From Deinococcus roseus (lineage in GTDB: Bacteria > Deinococcota > Deinococci > Deinococcales > Deinococcaceae): a stretch of DNA of 64,000 nucleotides. The stretch is from positions 1 through 64,000 of the forward strand of contig NZ_BMOD01000025.1 in the NCBI RefSeq assembly GCF_014646895.1. The letters run 5' to 3'. Under the pieces are notes generated by a model. It saw only the letters and a list, made by a program, of their open reading frames with translations, did not search any database and had not been told where the DNA came from. Made by a program: the position numbers and the translations under genes. Positions 8,461 to 16,505 of this stretch are shown here, in pieces (position 1 is the stretch's first letter; every line of letters begins with the position of its first letter).

Positions 8461-9564
8461 TCAGGGCATTTCTCCCCGAAGTTTCTGCTGCTCCAGAATG
8501 TGAGCCCCATAATGGGCTGCACTGTACAGTCCACCCATTGGCCCCAGTGGGCTGACCATCACCCGGGGATGCAAATCCAGTTCGGAGAGGGCTTTCTGCA
8601 GTTCTTTCTGCAGAGGGTCGGCAGCGTGCGGTACATCCTGCAAGACCATCACTGCCGGATCCAGCACTGCAGCCACGGCTGTGAGGTGGTTGGCCAGATC
8701 CTGGTTGAACAGCTTCAGGGCTTTCAGGGCGCTGCGGTCGCCTTGCACGGCCACTGCGGCCACCTCTGCAGTGGTGCTGCCTGGGATGGCGCTGTGCAGG
8801 TGCCTGATCAGCCTGCGGGCCAGAATGTCGTGCCTGCCGCGTTTTGCAGGGTCTGCAGCATAAGAGACTTCTCCTGCTGCGCCTGTTGCGCCGTGGTACA
8901 CTTTGCCGCCCAGCACCATGCCCAGCCCGATGCCGTGGCTGTAATTCAAAAACACCAGAGGGTCTTCTTTTGCAAGGCCCAGGGTGTGCCAGCTGTGCCA
9001 TGCAGACAGATTGGCGTCGTTTTCCACCAGAACGGGCCAGCCCAGCCGCTCTGAGAGGTCTTTTTCCAGCGGGTATTCTTTCATGCCCAGCGGATGGCTG
9101 CTGAGGATACGGGTGCGCGGATGAACGGCCCCCAGCACGCTGATCACCGATAAATTTGCGCTGCCCTGTTCCTGCAGCCACGCTTGCAGCAACTGGACAT
9201 TGTGTTCAGGGTCTTCGCTGAAACGGGAGAAGGCGGTCCCGTGTGTTCGGGTTTCGCTTCCCTCCTGAAAACCGCCCAGCAGATTGAAGCGGCCTGCCAG
9301 CACCTGGGGTGCCCCGAGGTCCAGTGCGGTGATGGTGGTGTCCAGGCGCAGGCCCACCCGTGCTGCAGGTCTTCCCCGACCTGATGGAGGCGGGGTTTCT
9401 TGCAGACGGGCCAGTTCGCAGGCGATGAGTTCATCCACGGCGGCAATCACCGAAACCACGCTCAGTCCGGTGCGCTGGGCCAGTTCCGGGCGGGTGCCGG
9501 GTGCGGTTTTGAGGGCGTGGTACACCTTTTCACGGGCAGGGATGGAATCGCTTGAGAGGGTCAT
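8461..9564 (-). CDS. ROK-family transcriptional repressor
   Basis: A 367-residue protein with an N-terminal winged helix (KVYHALKTAPGTRPELAQRTGLS is split over two helices, residues 13-60) and a C-terminal ROK sugar-kinase-like domain (FLNYSHGIGLGMVLGGKVYHG, then GAAGEVSYAADP). The Cys-rich zinc motif of catalytic ROK kinases is not visible, which favours a sugar-sensing repressor of the NagC/XylR kind. It is transcribed divergently from the GH3 beta-glucosidase, with a palindrome in the shared region, so the simplest reading is that it represses that gene until a beta-glucoside or its product is present. The ATG has AGAAAGG upstream. Confidence 0.88.
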   Translation of the reverse strand: MTLSSDSIPAREKVYHALKTAPGTRPELAQRTGLSVVSVIAAVDELIACELARLQETPPPSGRGRPAARVGLRLDTTITALDLGAPQVLAGRFNLLGGFQEGSETRTHGTAFSRFSEDPEHNVQLLQAWLQEQGSANLSVISVLGAVHPRTRILSSHPLGMKEYPLEKDLSERLGWPVLVENDANLSAWHSWHTLGLAKEDPLVFLNYSHGIGLGMVLGGKVYHGATGAAGEVSYAADPAKRGRHDILARRLIRHLHSAIPGSTTAEVAAVAVQGDRSALKALKLFNQDLANHLTAVAAVLDPAVMVLQDVPHAADPLQKELQKALSELDLHPRVMVSPLGPMGGLYSAAHYGAHILEQQKLRGEMP

Positions 9565-9603
9565 GGTGCCTTTCTGATGAGATTCTAGAGGCTGGCGGGT
9601 CGC

Positions 9604-9632
9604 TTGACAATCCTCCCATATTTTACTAGGCT
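9604..9632 (+). promoter_or_regulatory. Promoter of the beta-glucosidase gene
   Basis: A consensus TTGACA (9604-9609) and, after 17 nt, TAGGCT (9627-9632). Transcription would begin near 9639, inside the adjacent palindrome, leaving a leader of about 60 nt with a Shine-Dalgarno AGAGGTG before the ATG. Confidence 0.65.
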
Positions 9633-9633
9633 T

Positions 9634-9646
9634 GATTTAATAAATC
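9634..9646. promoter_or_regulatory. Operator overlapping the beta-glucosidase start site
   Basis: GATTTAATAAATC is a 13-bp palindrome with 6-nt perfect arms about one central base, immediately after the -10 box. This position is ideal for repression, and the divergent ROK protein is the obvious candidate. Confidence 0.65.
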
Positions 9647-9699
9647 CAACCTTAGAAATTCTGATCCCGAAACGTTCCCTGACCCCCAAGAGGTGCCCC

Positions 9700-12174
9700 A
9701 TGACCCAGACCCAGTCCCCAACCGTTGAAGACCTGCTGCAACAACTCACCCTGCAAGAACAGGTTTCTTTGCTTTCTGGCGCAGATTTCTGGCGCACCTC
9801 TGCCATTGAACGCCTGGGCATCCCGCAGCTCAAGGTCAGCGATGGTCCTGCCGGAGTGCGGGGTGGGGGTCCTCTGGTGGGCGGCAAGAAAACCGCGGCT
9901 TTCCCGGTGGGCATTGCGCTGGGCAGCACCTGGAATGAAGATTTGCTGCATGAAGTCGGGCAGCACCTGGCCCGTGAAGCCACCGACAAGGGCGCAGGGG
10001 TGCTTCTCGCCCCCACCGTCAACCTTTTTCGCAGCACCCTGAACGGACGCAACTTTGAGAGCTACTCCGAAGACCCTTTCCTGACCGGAAAACTCGGGGC
10101 CGCCTACATCCGTGGTTTGCAGGAAAAAGGCGTGGCTGCCACCGTCAAGCACTTTGTGGGCAACGAATCCGAGTACCAGCGCAACACCATCTCCAGCGAC
10201 ATCCCTGAACGTGCCCTGCGTGAACTGTACCTGCTGCCTTTCGAGATGGCCGTCAAGGAAGGCAAAACCTGGGCGGTGATGAGCGCCTACAACAAACTGA
10301 ACGGCACCTTCGCCAGCGAAAACAAACGCCTGCTCACAGACATCTTGCGCCAGGAGTGGGGGTTTGATGGCCTGGTGATGTCGGACTGGTTTGGCAGCCA
10401 CAGTGCAGGAGAAAGCGTGCTGGCAGGCCTGGACCTGGAAATGCCCGGTCCGGCCCGTGCCCGCGCAGCCCTCTTGCAGGAAGCCCAGAACGATGAGGCC
10501 TTGCAGGAAGCCATCAAGACTGCTGCCCGCAATGTGCTGCGCCTCCTGGAGCGCACCGGGGTGCTGCATCAGCCCCTGGATGTGCAAGACGCCAACGAAA
10601 AAGACCAGGAGCACCAGGACACCACCGCCTTGATCCGCAGGGCTGCCGCAGAAGGCATGGTGCTCCTGAAAAACCAGGGTGATTTGCTGCCCTTCCCTGC
10701 CGGAGCAAAAGTCGCCGTGATCGGACCCAACGCAGCCAAGGGACAGGTGATGGGTGGAGGCAGCGCCCAGATGAACGCCCACCGTCAGGTCTCCCCCCTT
10801 CAGGGGCTGCAGGCCGCACTGGGTGAAAATCAGGTGTCTTACCACATCGGCTGCTACAACGACAAATTCCTGCCCGTGCACCAGGGGGGTTTTGACATTG
10901 CCTATCAGGAGCTGGGCTCAGACACCGTGCTGGTCCAGGAACACCAGCCCCTCGGGGAAATCATGTGGTTCGGGTTGCCTGAAGGGGTGCCCAGGGCTTT
11001 TCAGGCAAAAATGACCTCCACCCTCAGCATTCCCGAAGAGGGCCGCTTTGAACTCAGTCTGGCCAGCGCAGGCCTCACCCGCCTGTATGTGGATGGGGAA
11101 CTGGTGGTCAACAACTGGGAAGATTACCGTCCTGGAGACACCTATTTCGGATTTGGCAGCGATGAGGCCAGAGGCGAAGCCACCCTGACTGCAGGTGAAC
11201 ACACCGTCCTGATCGAATACCGCACCCCGGAAGTGGCCCACGGTTTCGGGATCAGTGCCGTGCGTTTCGGGTTCCGCAAACCCCTTCCCGAAAACAGCAT
11301 TGCAGAAGCCGCCCAGCTTGCTGCAAAGGCAGATTACGCGGTGGTGTGCATTGGCACCAACGGCGAATGGGAAACCGAAGGCGTGGACCGCTGGGGTTTA
11401 GACCTCCCAGGTCAACAAGATGAACTGGTGCAGGCCGTGCTGCAACAGAATCCCAACACCATCGTGCTGCTGCAAACCGGAGGCCCCGTCCTGATGCCCT
11501 GGCTGAACCAGGCTCCTGCTGTGCTGCAGGCCTGGTTTCCCGGCCAGGAAGCCGGACATGCCATTGCAGATGTGCTGCTGGGTCAGGCGGAACCCTCAGG
11601 ACGCCTCCCCCAGACCTTCCCTGCTCAGCTTTCAGACGATCCCACCCACCCTGAAACCCCGGACCTGCAATACCCCGGTGAAAACGGACACGTGGAATAC
11701 CAGGAAGGCCTCTACATCGGGTACCGCCATGTGGACAGGAAGGAACTCAGGCCCCTTTTCCCTTTCGGGCATGGTCTGGGTTACACCACCTTTGAACTTT
11801 CTGACCTGCAAGCAGATCCCACTGAACTGAATCCCGGAGACGCCCTCACTGTGACAGTCAAGGTGCAGAACACTGGCCAGAGACCCGGCCAGACCGTGGT
11901 GCAACTCTACGTCACAGACCAGCAAAGCACCCTGCAGCGCCCCGAAAAGGAACTCAAAGGGTTTGCCAAAGTCTCCCTGGAACCTGCAGAAAGCACCACC
12001 GTGCAACTGAAGCTGGACATGCGCTCTTTTGCCTTCTTCGATGACCAGCAGCAAGCCTGGGTGGCTGAAAAAGGCACCTTCCTCCTCAAAGCAGGCCAGA
12101 GCAGTGCCGACCTGCTCCTCTCCCTCCCTGTGCAACTCAACGCAGACTGGCTGGACAGCGTCCAGACGATCTGA
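9700..12174 (+). CDS. GH3 beta-glucosidase with PA14 domain
   Basis: An 824-residue glycoside hydrolase family 3 enzyme that removes terminal beta-linked glucose (or similar) from oligosaccharides. The GH3 N-terminal barrel spans about residues 1-310, with the nucleophile Asp229 in GLVMSDWFGSHS and the substrate-binding VKHFVGNESE. The C-terminal GH3 domain is interrupted by a PA14 insertion (about residues 400-530, ending GHGF-type ISAVRFGF), and a fibronectin-III-like domain ends the protein (GDALTVTVKVQNTGQR). There is no signal peptide, so it works on imported sugars. The frame is open back to a TTG at 9604, but that would start inside the -35 box; the ATG with AGAGGTG is correct. Controlled by the adjacent operator. 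Confidence 0.95.
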   Translation: MTQTQSPTVEDLLQQLTLQEQVSLLSGADFWRTSAIERLGIPQLKVSDGPAGVRGGGPLVGGKKTAAFPVGIALGSTWNEDLLHEVGQHLAREATDKGAGVLLAPTVNLFRSTLNGRNFESYSEDPFLTGKLGAAYIRGLQEKGVAATVKHFVGNESEYQRNTISSDIPERALRELYLLPFEMAVKEGKTWAVMSAYNKLNGTFASENKRLLTDILRQEWGFDGLVMSDWFGSHSAGESVLAGLDLEMPGPARARAALLQEAQNDEALQEAIKTAARNVLRLLERTGVLHQPLDVQDANEKDQEHQDTTALIRRAAAEGMVLLKNQGDLLPFPAGAKVAVIGPNAAKGQVMGGGSAQMNAHRQVSPLQGLQAALGENQVSYHIGCYNDKFLPVHQGGFDIAYQELGSDTVLVQEHQPLGEIMWFGLPEGVPRAFQAKMTSTLSIPEEGRFELSLASAGLTRLYVDGELVVNNWEDYRPGDTYFGFGSDEARGEATLTAGEHTVLIEYRTPEVAHGFGISAVRFGFRKPLPENSIAEAAQLAAKADYAVVCIGTNGEWETEGVDRWGLDLPGQQDELVQAVLQQNPNTIVLLQTGGPVLMPWLNQAPAVLQAWFPGQEAGHAIADVLLGQAEPSGRLPQTFPAQLSDDPTHPETPDLQYPGENGHVEYQEGLYIGYRHVDRKELRPLFPFGHGLGYTTFELSDLQADPTELNPGDALTVTVKVQNTGQRPGQTVVQLYVTDQQSTLQRPEKELKGFAKVSLEPAESTTVQLKLDMRSFAFFDDQQQAWVAEKGTFLLKAGQSSADLLLSLPVQLNADWLDSVQTI

Positions 12175-12194
12175 TTCCTCTTCCTCTTCAAAGG

Positions 12195-12233
12195 CCCCCG
12201 GGAAAGCTGTGTCCTCCAGCACCTCTCCGGGGG
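12195..12233 (+). terminator. Probable terminator of the beta-glucosidase gene
   Basis: CCCCCGG and CCGGGGG form a 7-bp GC stem about 20 nt past the stop, followed by TTCTGATGTT. The loop is long (25 nt) and the T-tract weak. Confidence 0.45.
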
Positions 12234-12311
12234 TTCTGATGTTCAGCCTCCCACGTGCACGTAAGGGCAGTGTGCCGGATCGGATTCGGCTTTGCGCAAA
12301 ATTTCATTGAT

Positions 12312-12317
12312 TATAAT
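12312..12317 (+). promoter_or_regulatory. Leaderless -10 box of the first ArsR gene
   Basis: A perfect TATAAT with exactly 8 nt to the ATG at 12326 and no Shine-Dalgarno, so translation would begin at or next to the transcript 5' end. Confidence 0.7.
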
Positions 12318-12325
12318 GTTTGCAG

Positions 12326-12652
12326 ATGGACAGTCCCCTGCACCGCTACAAAGCCGAATTCTTCAAAACCCTGGGTCACCCCCTCAGGCTCGCCATCCTG
12401 GATGCCCTCAGAGAAGGCGAGCTGTCTGTGGGTGAATTGCAGCAACGGCTTGATGTGGACCAGAGCAGCTTGTCCCAGCACCTGGCGAAGTTGCGCACCT
12501 TCAATTTCGTGACGTCCCGCAAGGAAGGCACCCTGGTGCACTACCACGTGCATGACCAGGAGGTGTACGGTTTTCTGGATCTGGCCCGCAGCATTTATGA
12601 ACGTCAGTTGCTGCAATCCAGCCAGTTGCTTCAGCAATTGCAGCAGGGTTGA
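12326..12652 (+). CDS. ArsR-family transcriptional regulator (first paralogue)
   Basis: A 108-residue winged-helix repressor of the ArsR/SmtB fold. The core YKAEFFKTLGHPLRLAILD (helices 1-2), the recognition helix DQSSLSQHLAKLR and the wing SRKEGTLVHYHV are all present. It contains no cysteine, so the classical ELCVCDL metal site is absent and it should sense something other than a thiol-bound metal. It is a close paralogue of the regulator at 13641, sharing identical stretches and a similar leaderless promoter. The frame could begin two codons earlier at TTG 12320, but the TATAAT position favours the ATG. It may control itself and the genes to its right. Confidence 0.9.
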   Translation: MDSPLHRYKAEFFKTLGHPLRLAILDALREGELSVGELQQRLDVDQSSLSQHLAKLRTFNFVTSRKEGTLVHYHVHDQEVYGFLDLARSIYERQLLQSSQLLQQLQQG

Positions 12653-12696
12653 TCTTTGATGGTGGGCTTTGTCCCTGGCTCAATAGATTAGAAAAG

Positions 12697-12702
12697 TATA
12701 AT
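12697..12702 (+). promoter_or_regulatory. Leaderless -10 box of the 84-aa gene
   Basis: TATAAT followed by 8 nt and then GTG at 12711. The bases ATATTAGAAT (12701-12710) recur at 13607-13616 before the second ArsR gene, which suggests a shared binding site. Confidence 0.6.
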
Positions 12703-12710
12703 ATTAGAAT

Positions 12711-12965
12711 GTGATCATTAAAGAATCAAGGTTGTACACTGTGCTGGTTTTCCTGGATGTGAATGGAACCCACACCTACAAACCCTTCACCCTACACAGC
12801 GAAAACAGCATCCAGGCCCAGGATGAAGCCCTGAAACGCATCCAGACCCAACACCCCAACGCCCACCTGAACATCACCTGCATCTGCCTGCAAGACCATC
12901 CCAACGAACACAGCGCACAGGGCTGGTTTCACACATGGACCCCTCACCTGACCCAACAACCCTGA
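12711..12965 (+). CDS. Small hypothetical protein (84 aa)
   Basis: An 84-residue protein beginning with GTG at a leaderless-type promoter. The sequence alternates strands and one helix (YTVLVFLDVNGTHTYKPFTL, then SIQAQDEALKRIQTQHPN, then LNITCICL), which would fit a small alpha/beta domain; the C terminus is His- and Trp-rich (GWFHTWTPHL). No family is recognised. It lies between two ArsR paralogues and shares a 10-bp upstream motif with the second, so it is probably under ArsR-type control. Confidence 0.6.
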   Translation: MIIKESRLYTVLVFLDVNGTHTYKPFTLHSENSIQAQDEALKRIQTQHPNAHLNITCICLQDHPNEHSAQGWFHTWTPHLTQQP

Positions 12966-13606
12966 AACGCATTGCTCCAGTCATCCATAAACCCATGACC
13001 AGACCCCAAGGGGCCTTGCTGTACCCCCACGTTGTCTCTCATGTGGGCTGTGGGTCACAGGGCGTGGTAGGCGTCCGTCAGGCATTTCATCAGGTGGGCG
13101 TGTCCTGGATGGGTGTCTGGAGATGCTTTTGGGCTACACGGAGGCAGCGCAGGCAGTGGCGTTTGTGCTGGGCGTATTCTGTGAGGGTGCACCTTTTCGT
13201 AGTGGGGGATGCCCCCGATATCCACGCCCTTTCACGACCCGAAACAGCAGCGATTCACAAGACAGCAGCACCAGACGCCGTTCTGACAGGCTCTCCTGTC
13301 GAGGATCTTCTGACATGCACAGCAGGACTGTTATGGAGGTTCACTGTACTGCACTGGGTTTCCAGCCAATTCGGACCCCACCCACCTTGCCCTTCAGGGA
13401 CGCCCTCAGGCAAAGTCACCCCGGTGGGAACCCCATGGGTCAGGTCGCCTCGGGTGTGGTTGTGCCCTGTGAAGTCAGGGCAGTGCCCTTTTGGTCCTTG
13501 GGGATGCCGGTGGTTGATGCTGGTCCTGATGGGATTGACTGTCCAGGTCGAAGACACACCAGGCAAAGCTTTTGATGCTTTGCTGTTGATTCACTCATTT
13601 TTTTAC
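12966..13606. other. 640-base stretch without a recognisable gene
   Basis: A 228-codon open frame covers it on the plus strand (from 12935), but it overlaps the preceding gene, lacks a ribosome site and has a composition (Trp, Arg and His runs, no periodicity) typical of untranslated GC-rich DNA. Opposite frames are no better. I see no transposase or other remnant. Confidence 0.5.
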
Positions 13607-13640
13607 ATATTAGAATATTAAATATTTATAATATTTTAAT
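13607..13640. promoter_or_regulatory. Promoter and probable operator of the ArsR-SulP operon
   Basis: Almost pure AT in a GC-rich genome. It holds ATATTAGAAT (13607-13616), AATATT-TAT-AATATT (13621-13635) and the -10 box TATAAT (13627-13632), with 8 nt to the ATG. AT-rich dyads overlapping the promoter are typical ArsR-family operators, so autoregulation is likely. Confidence 0.65.
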
Positions 13641-13988
13641 ATGGAGCCTGAACTGCATCAGTACAAAGCTGAATTCTTCAAAACCCTGGGGCATCCCCTG
13701 AGGCTCGCCATCCTCGACCAGCTCCGCAAAGGCAGCCAGACGGTCACCGAACTGCAAAACCAACTGCACGTCGACCAGAGCAGCCTCAGCCAGCAACTCA
13801 GCAAACTCCGACAGCAAAACTTCATCCACGCCCGCAAAGACGGCACCACCGTGCATTACCAGGTGGAAGACAGGGACATCTACACCTTCCTCGACCTCGC
13901 CAGAAGCATCTACCAGCGGCAAATCCACCGCAGCAGCCAGATCCTGCAGCACCTCCAGCAATCCATGGCATCCAGGGAAGAACCATGA
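13641..13988 (+). CDS. ArsR-family transcriptional regulator (second paralogue)
   Basis: A 115-residue ArsR-type winged-helix protein, closely related to the one at 12326 (both contain YKAEFFKTLGHPLRLAILD and VDQSSLSQ). It also lacks cysteine, so it is not a classical thiol metalloregulator. Its last codons overlap the start of the SulP permease by ATGA, so the two are translationally coupled and the repressor very likely governs its own operon through the AT-rich dyad upstream. A response to the transported anion or to cellular sulfur or bicarbonate status is plausible but not shown. Translation appears leaderless. Confidence 0.92.
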   Translation: MEPELHQYKAEFFKTLGHPLRLAILDQLRKGSQTVTELQNQLHVDQSSLSQQLSKLRQQNFIHARKDGTTVHYQVEDRDIYTFLDLARSIYQRQIHRSSQILQHLQQSMASREEP

Positions 13989-15673
13989 ACACCACCAAAC
14001 GTGCTTTTCAGCATCCCCTCAATCCCCTGCCCGCCTGGAAGAAAGAATTCCAGCATTACACTCCCACCCACCTCCAGCAAGACCTGCTCGCAGGCCTCAC
14101 CGTCGCCGTGGTTGCCCTGCCCCTCGCCCTGGCCTTCGGGGTCACCAGCGGAGCAGGTGCCGCAGCCGGACTCTTCACCGCCATCATCGCTGGACTGCTG
14201 GCCAGCCTGTTCGGAGGAAGCCGCTACCAGATCACTGGACCCACCGGAGCCATGACCGTGGTGCTCATCCCCGTGATTGCCCAGTACGGACTGGAAAAAG
14301 TCTTCGTGGTTGGCCTGCTCGCCGGAGCGATGGTCACCCTCATGGGCATCCTGAAACTTGGACGGGTGGTGCACCTGATTCCCTGGCCGGTGATCACTGG
14401 ATTCACCAACGGCATCGCCATCATCATTTTCTTGCAGCAACTCCCCAACTTCCTCGGGCTTCCCCCCTCGCACAGCGAAAGCAACATCCTCCTCACCAGC
14501 ACCCACCTGATTCAGGCTTACCTGCAGCACCCCAACTTCCTCCCCCCCCTCACGGCCCTGGTCACCATGGCCATCATGCTGTTCTGGCCCCGCATCACCA
14601 AAAAAATTCCCGGCAGCATCATCGCGCTGGTGCTGGTGACCAGCACCAGCGTGCTGCAACACCACACCCTGCCCCGCATCGGGGAGATCCCCCACGGGTT
14701 GCCCACCCCGCACCTGCCCAGCCTTCCATTTCAGGACCTCGGAACCCTGTTCAGTGCAGCGCTGGCCATTGCGGTGCTCAGCGCCCTGGAAAGCCTGCTC
14801 TCGGCCGTGGTGGCAGATGGCATGACCCTCAAAGACCGACATGACCCGGACCGGGAACTCATCGGACAGGGCATCGCCAACCTGGTCACCCCCATCTTCG
14901 GAGGCATCCCCTCCACCGGAGCCATCGCCCGCACCGCCGTGGGGGTCAAAAGTGGCGCACACACCCGACTCACCGGCATTTTCCACGCCCTGTTCCTGTT
15001 GCTCATTGTGTTGCTGCTCGGACACTATGCCGCCAGCATCCCGCTGGCGGTGCTCGCTGGCATCCTGATGGTCACCGCCTACCGCATGCTGGAATTTGAG
15101 GCCATCAAAACCCTGCTGAAAAGCACCCGCAGTGACCTCAGCACCATGCTGATCACCACGCTGGTCACGGTGATGTTTGACCTGATCCTGGCCATTGAAG
15201 TGGGATTGCTCATTGCAGGGGTGCTGTTCATCCAGCGCATGATCCAGAGCCACACCTTCGAATCCATCGACCTCACCGAAAACACCCCCCTGGACCTGGA
15301 ACATGACCCGCACCTCCTGAAACGCAGGGTGCTGGCCTACCGGGTGGAAGGCCCACTGTTCTTCGGGGTGGCTGGTCGTTTCCTGGAAAACCTCACCAGC
15401 CTCAGCAGCATCGACGTTGTGATCCTGCGCATGCGGCGCGTCAAAACCCTTGATGCCAGTGCCGCACACGCCCTGGAGGCCATCTTGCATGAATTGCACG
15501 GGAGGGGCATCACCCTGATGTTCTCCGGGCTTCAAAACCAACCCCGCATCCTGCTGGTGAACATGGGCCTGTATGACGTGCTCACCAGACATGGCCACCA
15601 TGATTTCACCAGCACAGACCAGGCCATCACGCACGCCTGGACGCATGTAAAACGCAACCAGGAGGCCCAATGA
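13985..15673 (+). CDS. SulP-family anion permease with STAS domain
   Basis: A 562-residue SLC26/SulP transporter for sulfate, bicarbonate or a related anion. The membrane part has some 12-14 hydrophobic segments, beginning DLLAGLTVAVVALPLALAFG, and includes the signature SRYQITGPTGAMTVV. A cytoplasmic STAS domain covers about residues 440-555, with LDASAAHALEAIL at the conserved loop. The N-terminal 35 residues are hydrophilic. It is coupled by a 4-nt overlap to the ArsR-type repressor. Substrate preference among SulP proteins cannot be read from sequence. Confidence 0.93.
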   Translation: MNTTKRAFQHPLNPLPAWKKEFQHYTPTHLQQDLLAGLTVAVVALPLALAFGVTSGAGAAAGLFTAIIAGLLASLFGGSRYQITGPTGAMTVVLIPVIAQYGLEKVFVVGLLAGAMVTLMGILKLGRVVHLIPWPVITGFTNGIAIIIFLQQLPNFLGLPPSHSESNILLTSTHLIQAYLQHPNFLPPLTALVTMAIMLFWPRITKKIPGSIIALVLVTSTSVLQHHTLPRIGEIPHGLPTPHLPSLPFQDLGTLFSAALAIAVLSALESLLSAVVADGMTLKDRHDPDRELIGQGIANLVTPIFGGIPSTGAIARTAVGVKSGAHTRLTGIFHALFLLLIVLLLGHYAASIPLAVLAGILMVTAYRMLEFEAIKTLLKSTRSDLSTMLITTLVTVMFDLILAIEVGLLIAGVLFIQRMIQSHTFESIDLTENTPLDLEHDPHLLKRRVLAYRVEGPLFFGVAGRFLENLTSLSSIDVVILRMRRVKTLDASAAHALEAILHELHGRGITLMFSGLQNQPRILLVNMGLYDVLTRHGHHDFTSTDQAITHAWTHVKRNQEAQ

Positions 15674-15689
15674 ACCGCATGGAATTCAC

Positions 15690-15797
15690 CCTGAGTGGGG
15701 CACCATCAAGAACCATGTGCAGGAGCTTCTGGTGCAACTGTCTGCCAGTGACCACACCCAGGCGGCAGTGAAGGCCGTGCGCAGTGGCCTGCTGTGA
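15690..15797 (+). pseudogene. LuxR/NarL-type HTH domain, C-terminal fragment
   Basis: Frame P-E-W then GTIKNHVQELLVQLSASDHT and QAAVKAVRSGLL, then TGA. This matches the end of a LuxR-family helix-turn-helix (recognition helix GTVKNHV, then LGV-type linker, RTQAA and GLL). Only about 35 residues remain, with no receiver domain and no start, and it directly follows the SulP stop. It is a deletion remnant of a response regulator. Confidence 0.7.
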
Positions 15798-15987
15798 GAG
15801 AACAGGGCAAGCTGCAAAGCTGCTGGACTGGGGTCTGAAGCGCTACCCTCGGACAGGCTTCTGGATTTCTATCAGTTTTCTGTCAGGATTCTCAATTTGA
15901 CTTCAGTCCCTCTCAGACGAAATTCAGTGCCCCATTTTAAAGTGGGTTCAGGAAAGGTATAGGGGAATCTCCCCGGGAGGTGATGCC

Positions 15988-16104
15988 ATGTTGTTCTTGA
16001 TTGGCGCCCTGATGTTGCTGCTGGCAAAATGCATCACCCCCGTCCAGAGCAGGCTGGCTGCACCCGCTTCAAGGTGGGTGCAGCAGCAGATTCGCAGCTT
16101 TTAA
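15988..16104 (+). CDS. Small single-pass membrane peptide (38 aa)
   Basis: An ATG preceded by a very strong GGGAGGTGAT encodes 38 residues: a hydrophobic helix MLFLIGALMLLLAKC followed by a basic, amphipathic tail (RLAAPASRWVQQQIRSF). A good terminator follows 43 nt after the stop, and TATAGG near 15958 may be the -10 box, so this looks like a complete mini-transcription unit. The form (one helix and a cationic tail) fits a small membrane regulator or a type I toxin-like peptide. The function is unknown. Confidence 0.6.
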   Translation: MLFLIGALMLLLAKCITPVQSRLAAPASRWVQQQIRSF

Positions 16105-16147
16105 ACTCCCACACTGAACAAAACCTCTCAAAAAACAATAAAAGTCA

Positions 16148-16175
16148 CGCAGGGCATCCCCTGCGGTTTTCTTTT
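16148..16175 (+). terminator. Rho-independent terminator after the 38-aa gene
   Basis: The stem CGCAGGG/CCCTGCG with loop CATC is followed by GTTTTCTTTT. Confidence 0.8.
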
Positions 16176-16221
16176 GGATGCAGTTGGAGTGTCTGGAAGA
16201 GCAAAGTCAGTGCATTGTCAG

Positions 16222-16245
16222 GGCCAGCCACTGCTGGCCTTTTTG
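16222..16245 (+). terminator. Second rho-independent terminator
   Basis: The stem GGCCAGC/GCTGGCC with loop CACT is followed by TTTTTGTTG. It lies 47 nt after the previous terminator and ends a few bases before the left MITE-like copy, which shields the downstream region from read-through. Confidence 0.8.
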
Positions 16246-16256
16246 TTGTTTGGGCT

Positions 16257-16378
16257 TCTTCAACCAGTCATGACAAAACGCACGCTAGCAGGAGACTAAA
16301 TACAGGTTTTTTCTGTCTGGCACGAGACATTTCGATTTTCCGTATGCCGCTTTCAGAGTGGTCATTCTGGGTTGAAGA
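16257..16378 (+). mobile_element. MITE-like element, left copy (122 bp)
   Basis: The unit starts TCTTCAACC and ends GGTTGAAGA, a perfect 9-bp terminal inverted repeat. It is too short to encode a transposase. The same unit occurs in opposite orientation at 17147-17308 with one substitution apart from an internal expansion; identity continues 6 bp outward (TGGGCT at 16251-16256). No clear target-site duplication is seen. With its partner it brackets a secreted-protein gene like the ends of a composite element. Confidence 0.75.
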
Positions 16379-16505
16379 TGTTGACAAGAAACGCCGCCTA
16401 CTCATGAAACACCTGCATCCCAATGTTTAAACTGGTATCTTCCTAAGACTGGTTTCTTGTTCGATCAAAGACGGACCAGCCACCTTAGAGGTTCAAGGAG
16501 ATCCC

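Noticed and set aside
9604..9699. N-terminal extension of the beta-glucosidase from a TTG start
   Set aside because: The TTG is the first part of the TTGACA -35 box and the frame then crosses the -10 box and operator; the ATG at 9700 has a proper ribosome site and matches the family start.
12935..13621. 228-codon open frame after the 84-aa gene
   Set aside because: It overlaps the preceding gene, lacks a ribosome site, has untypical composition and resembles no protein family.
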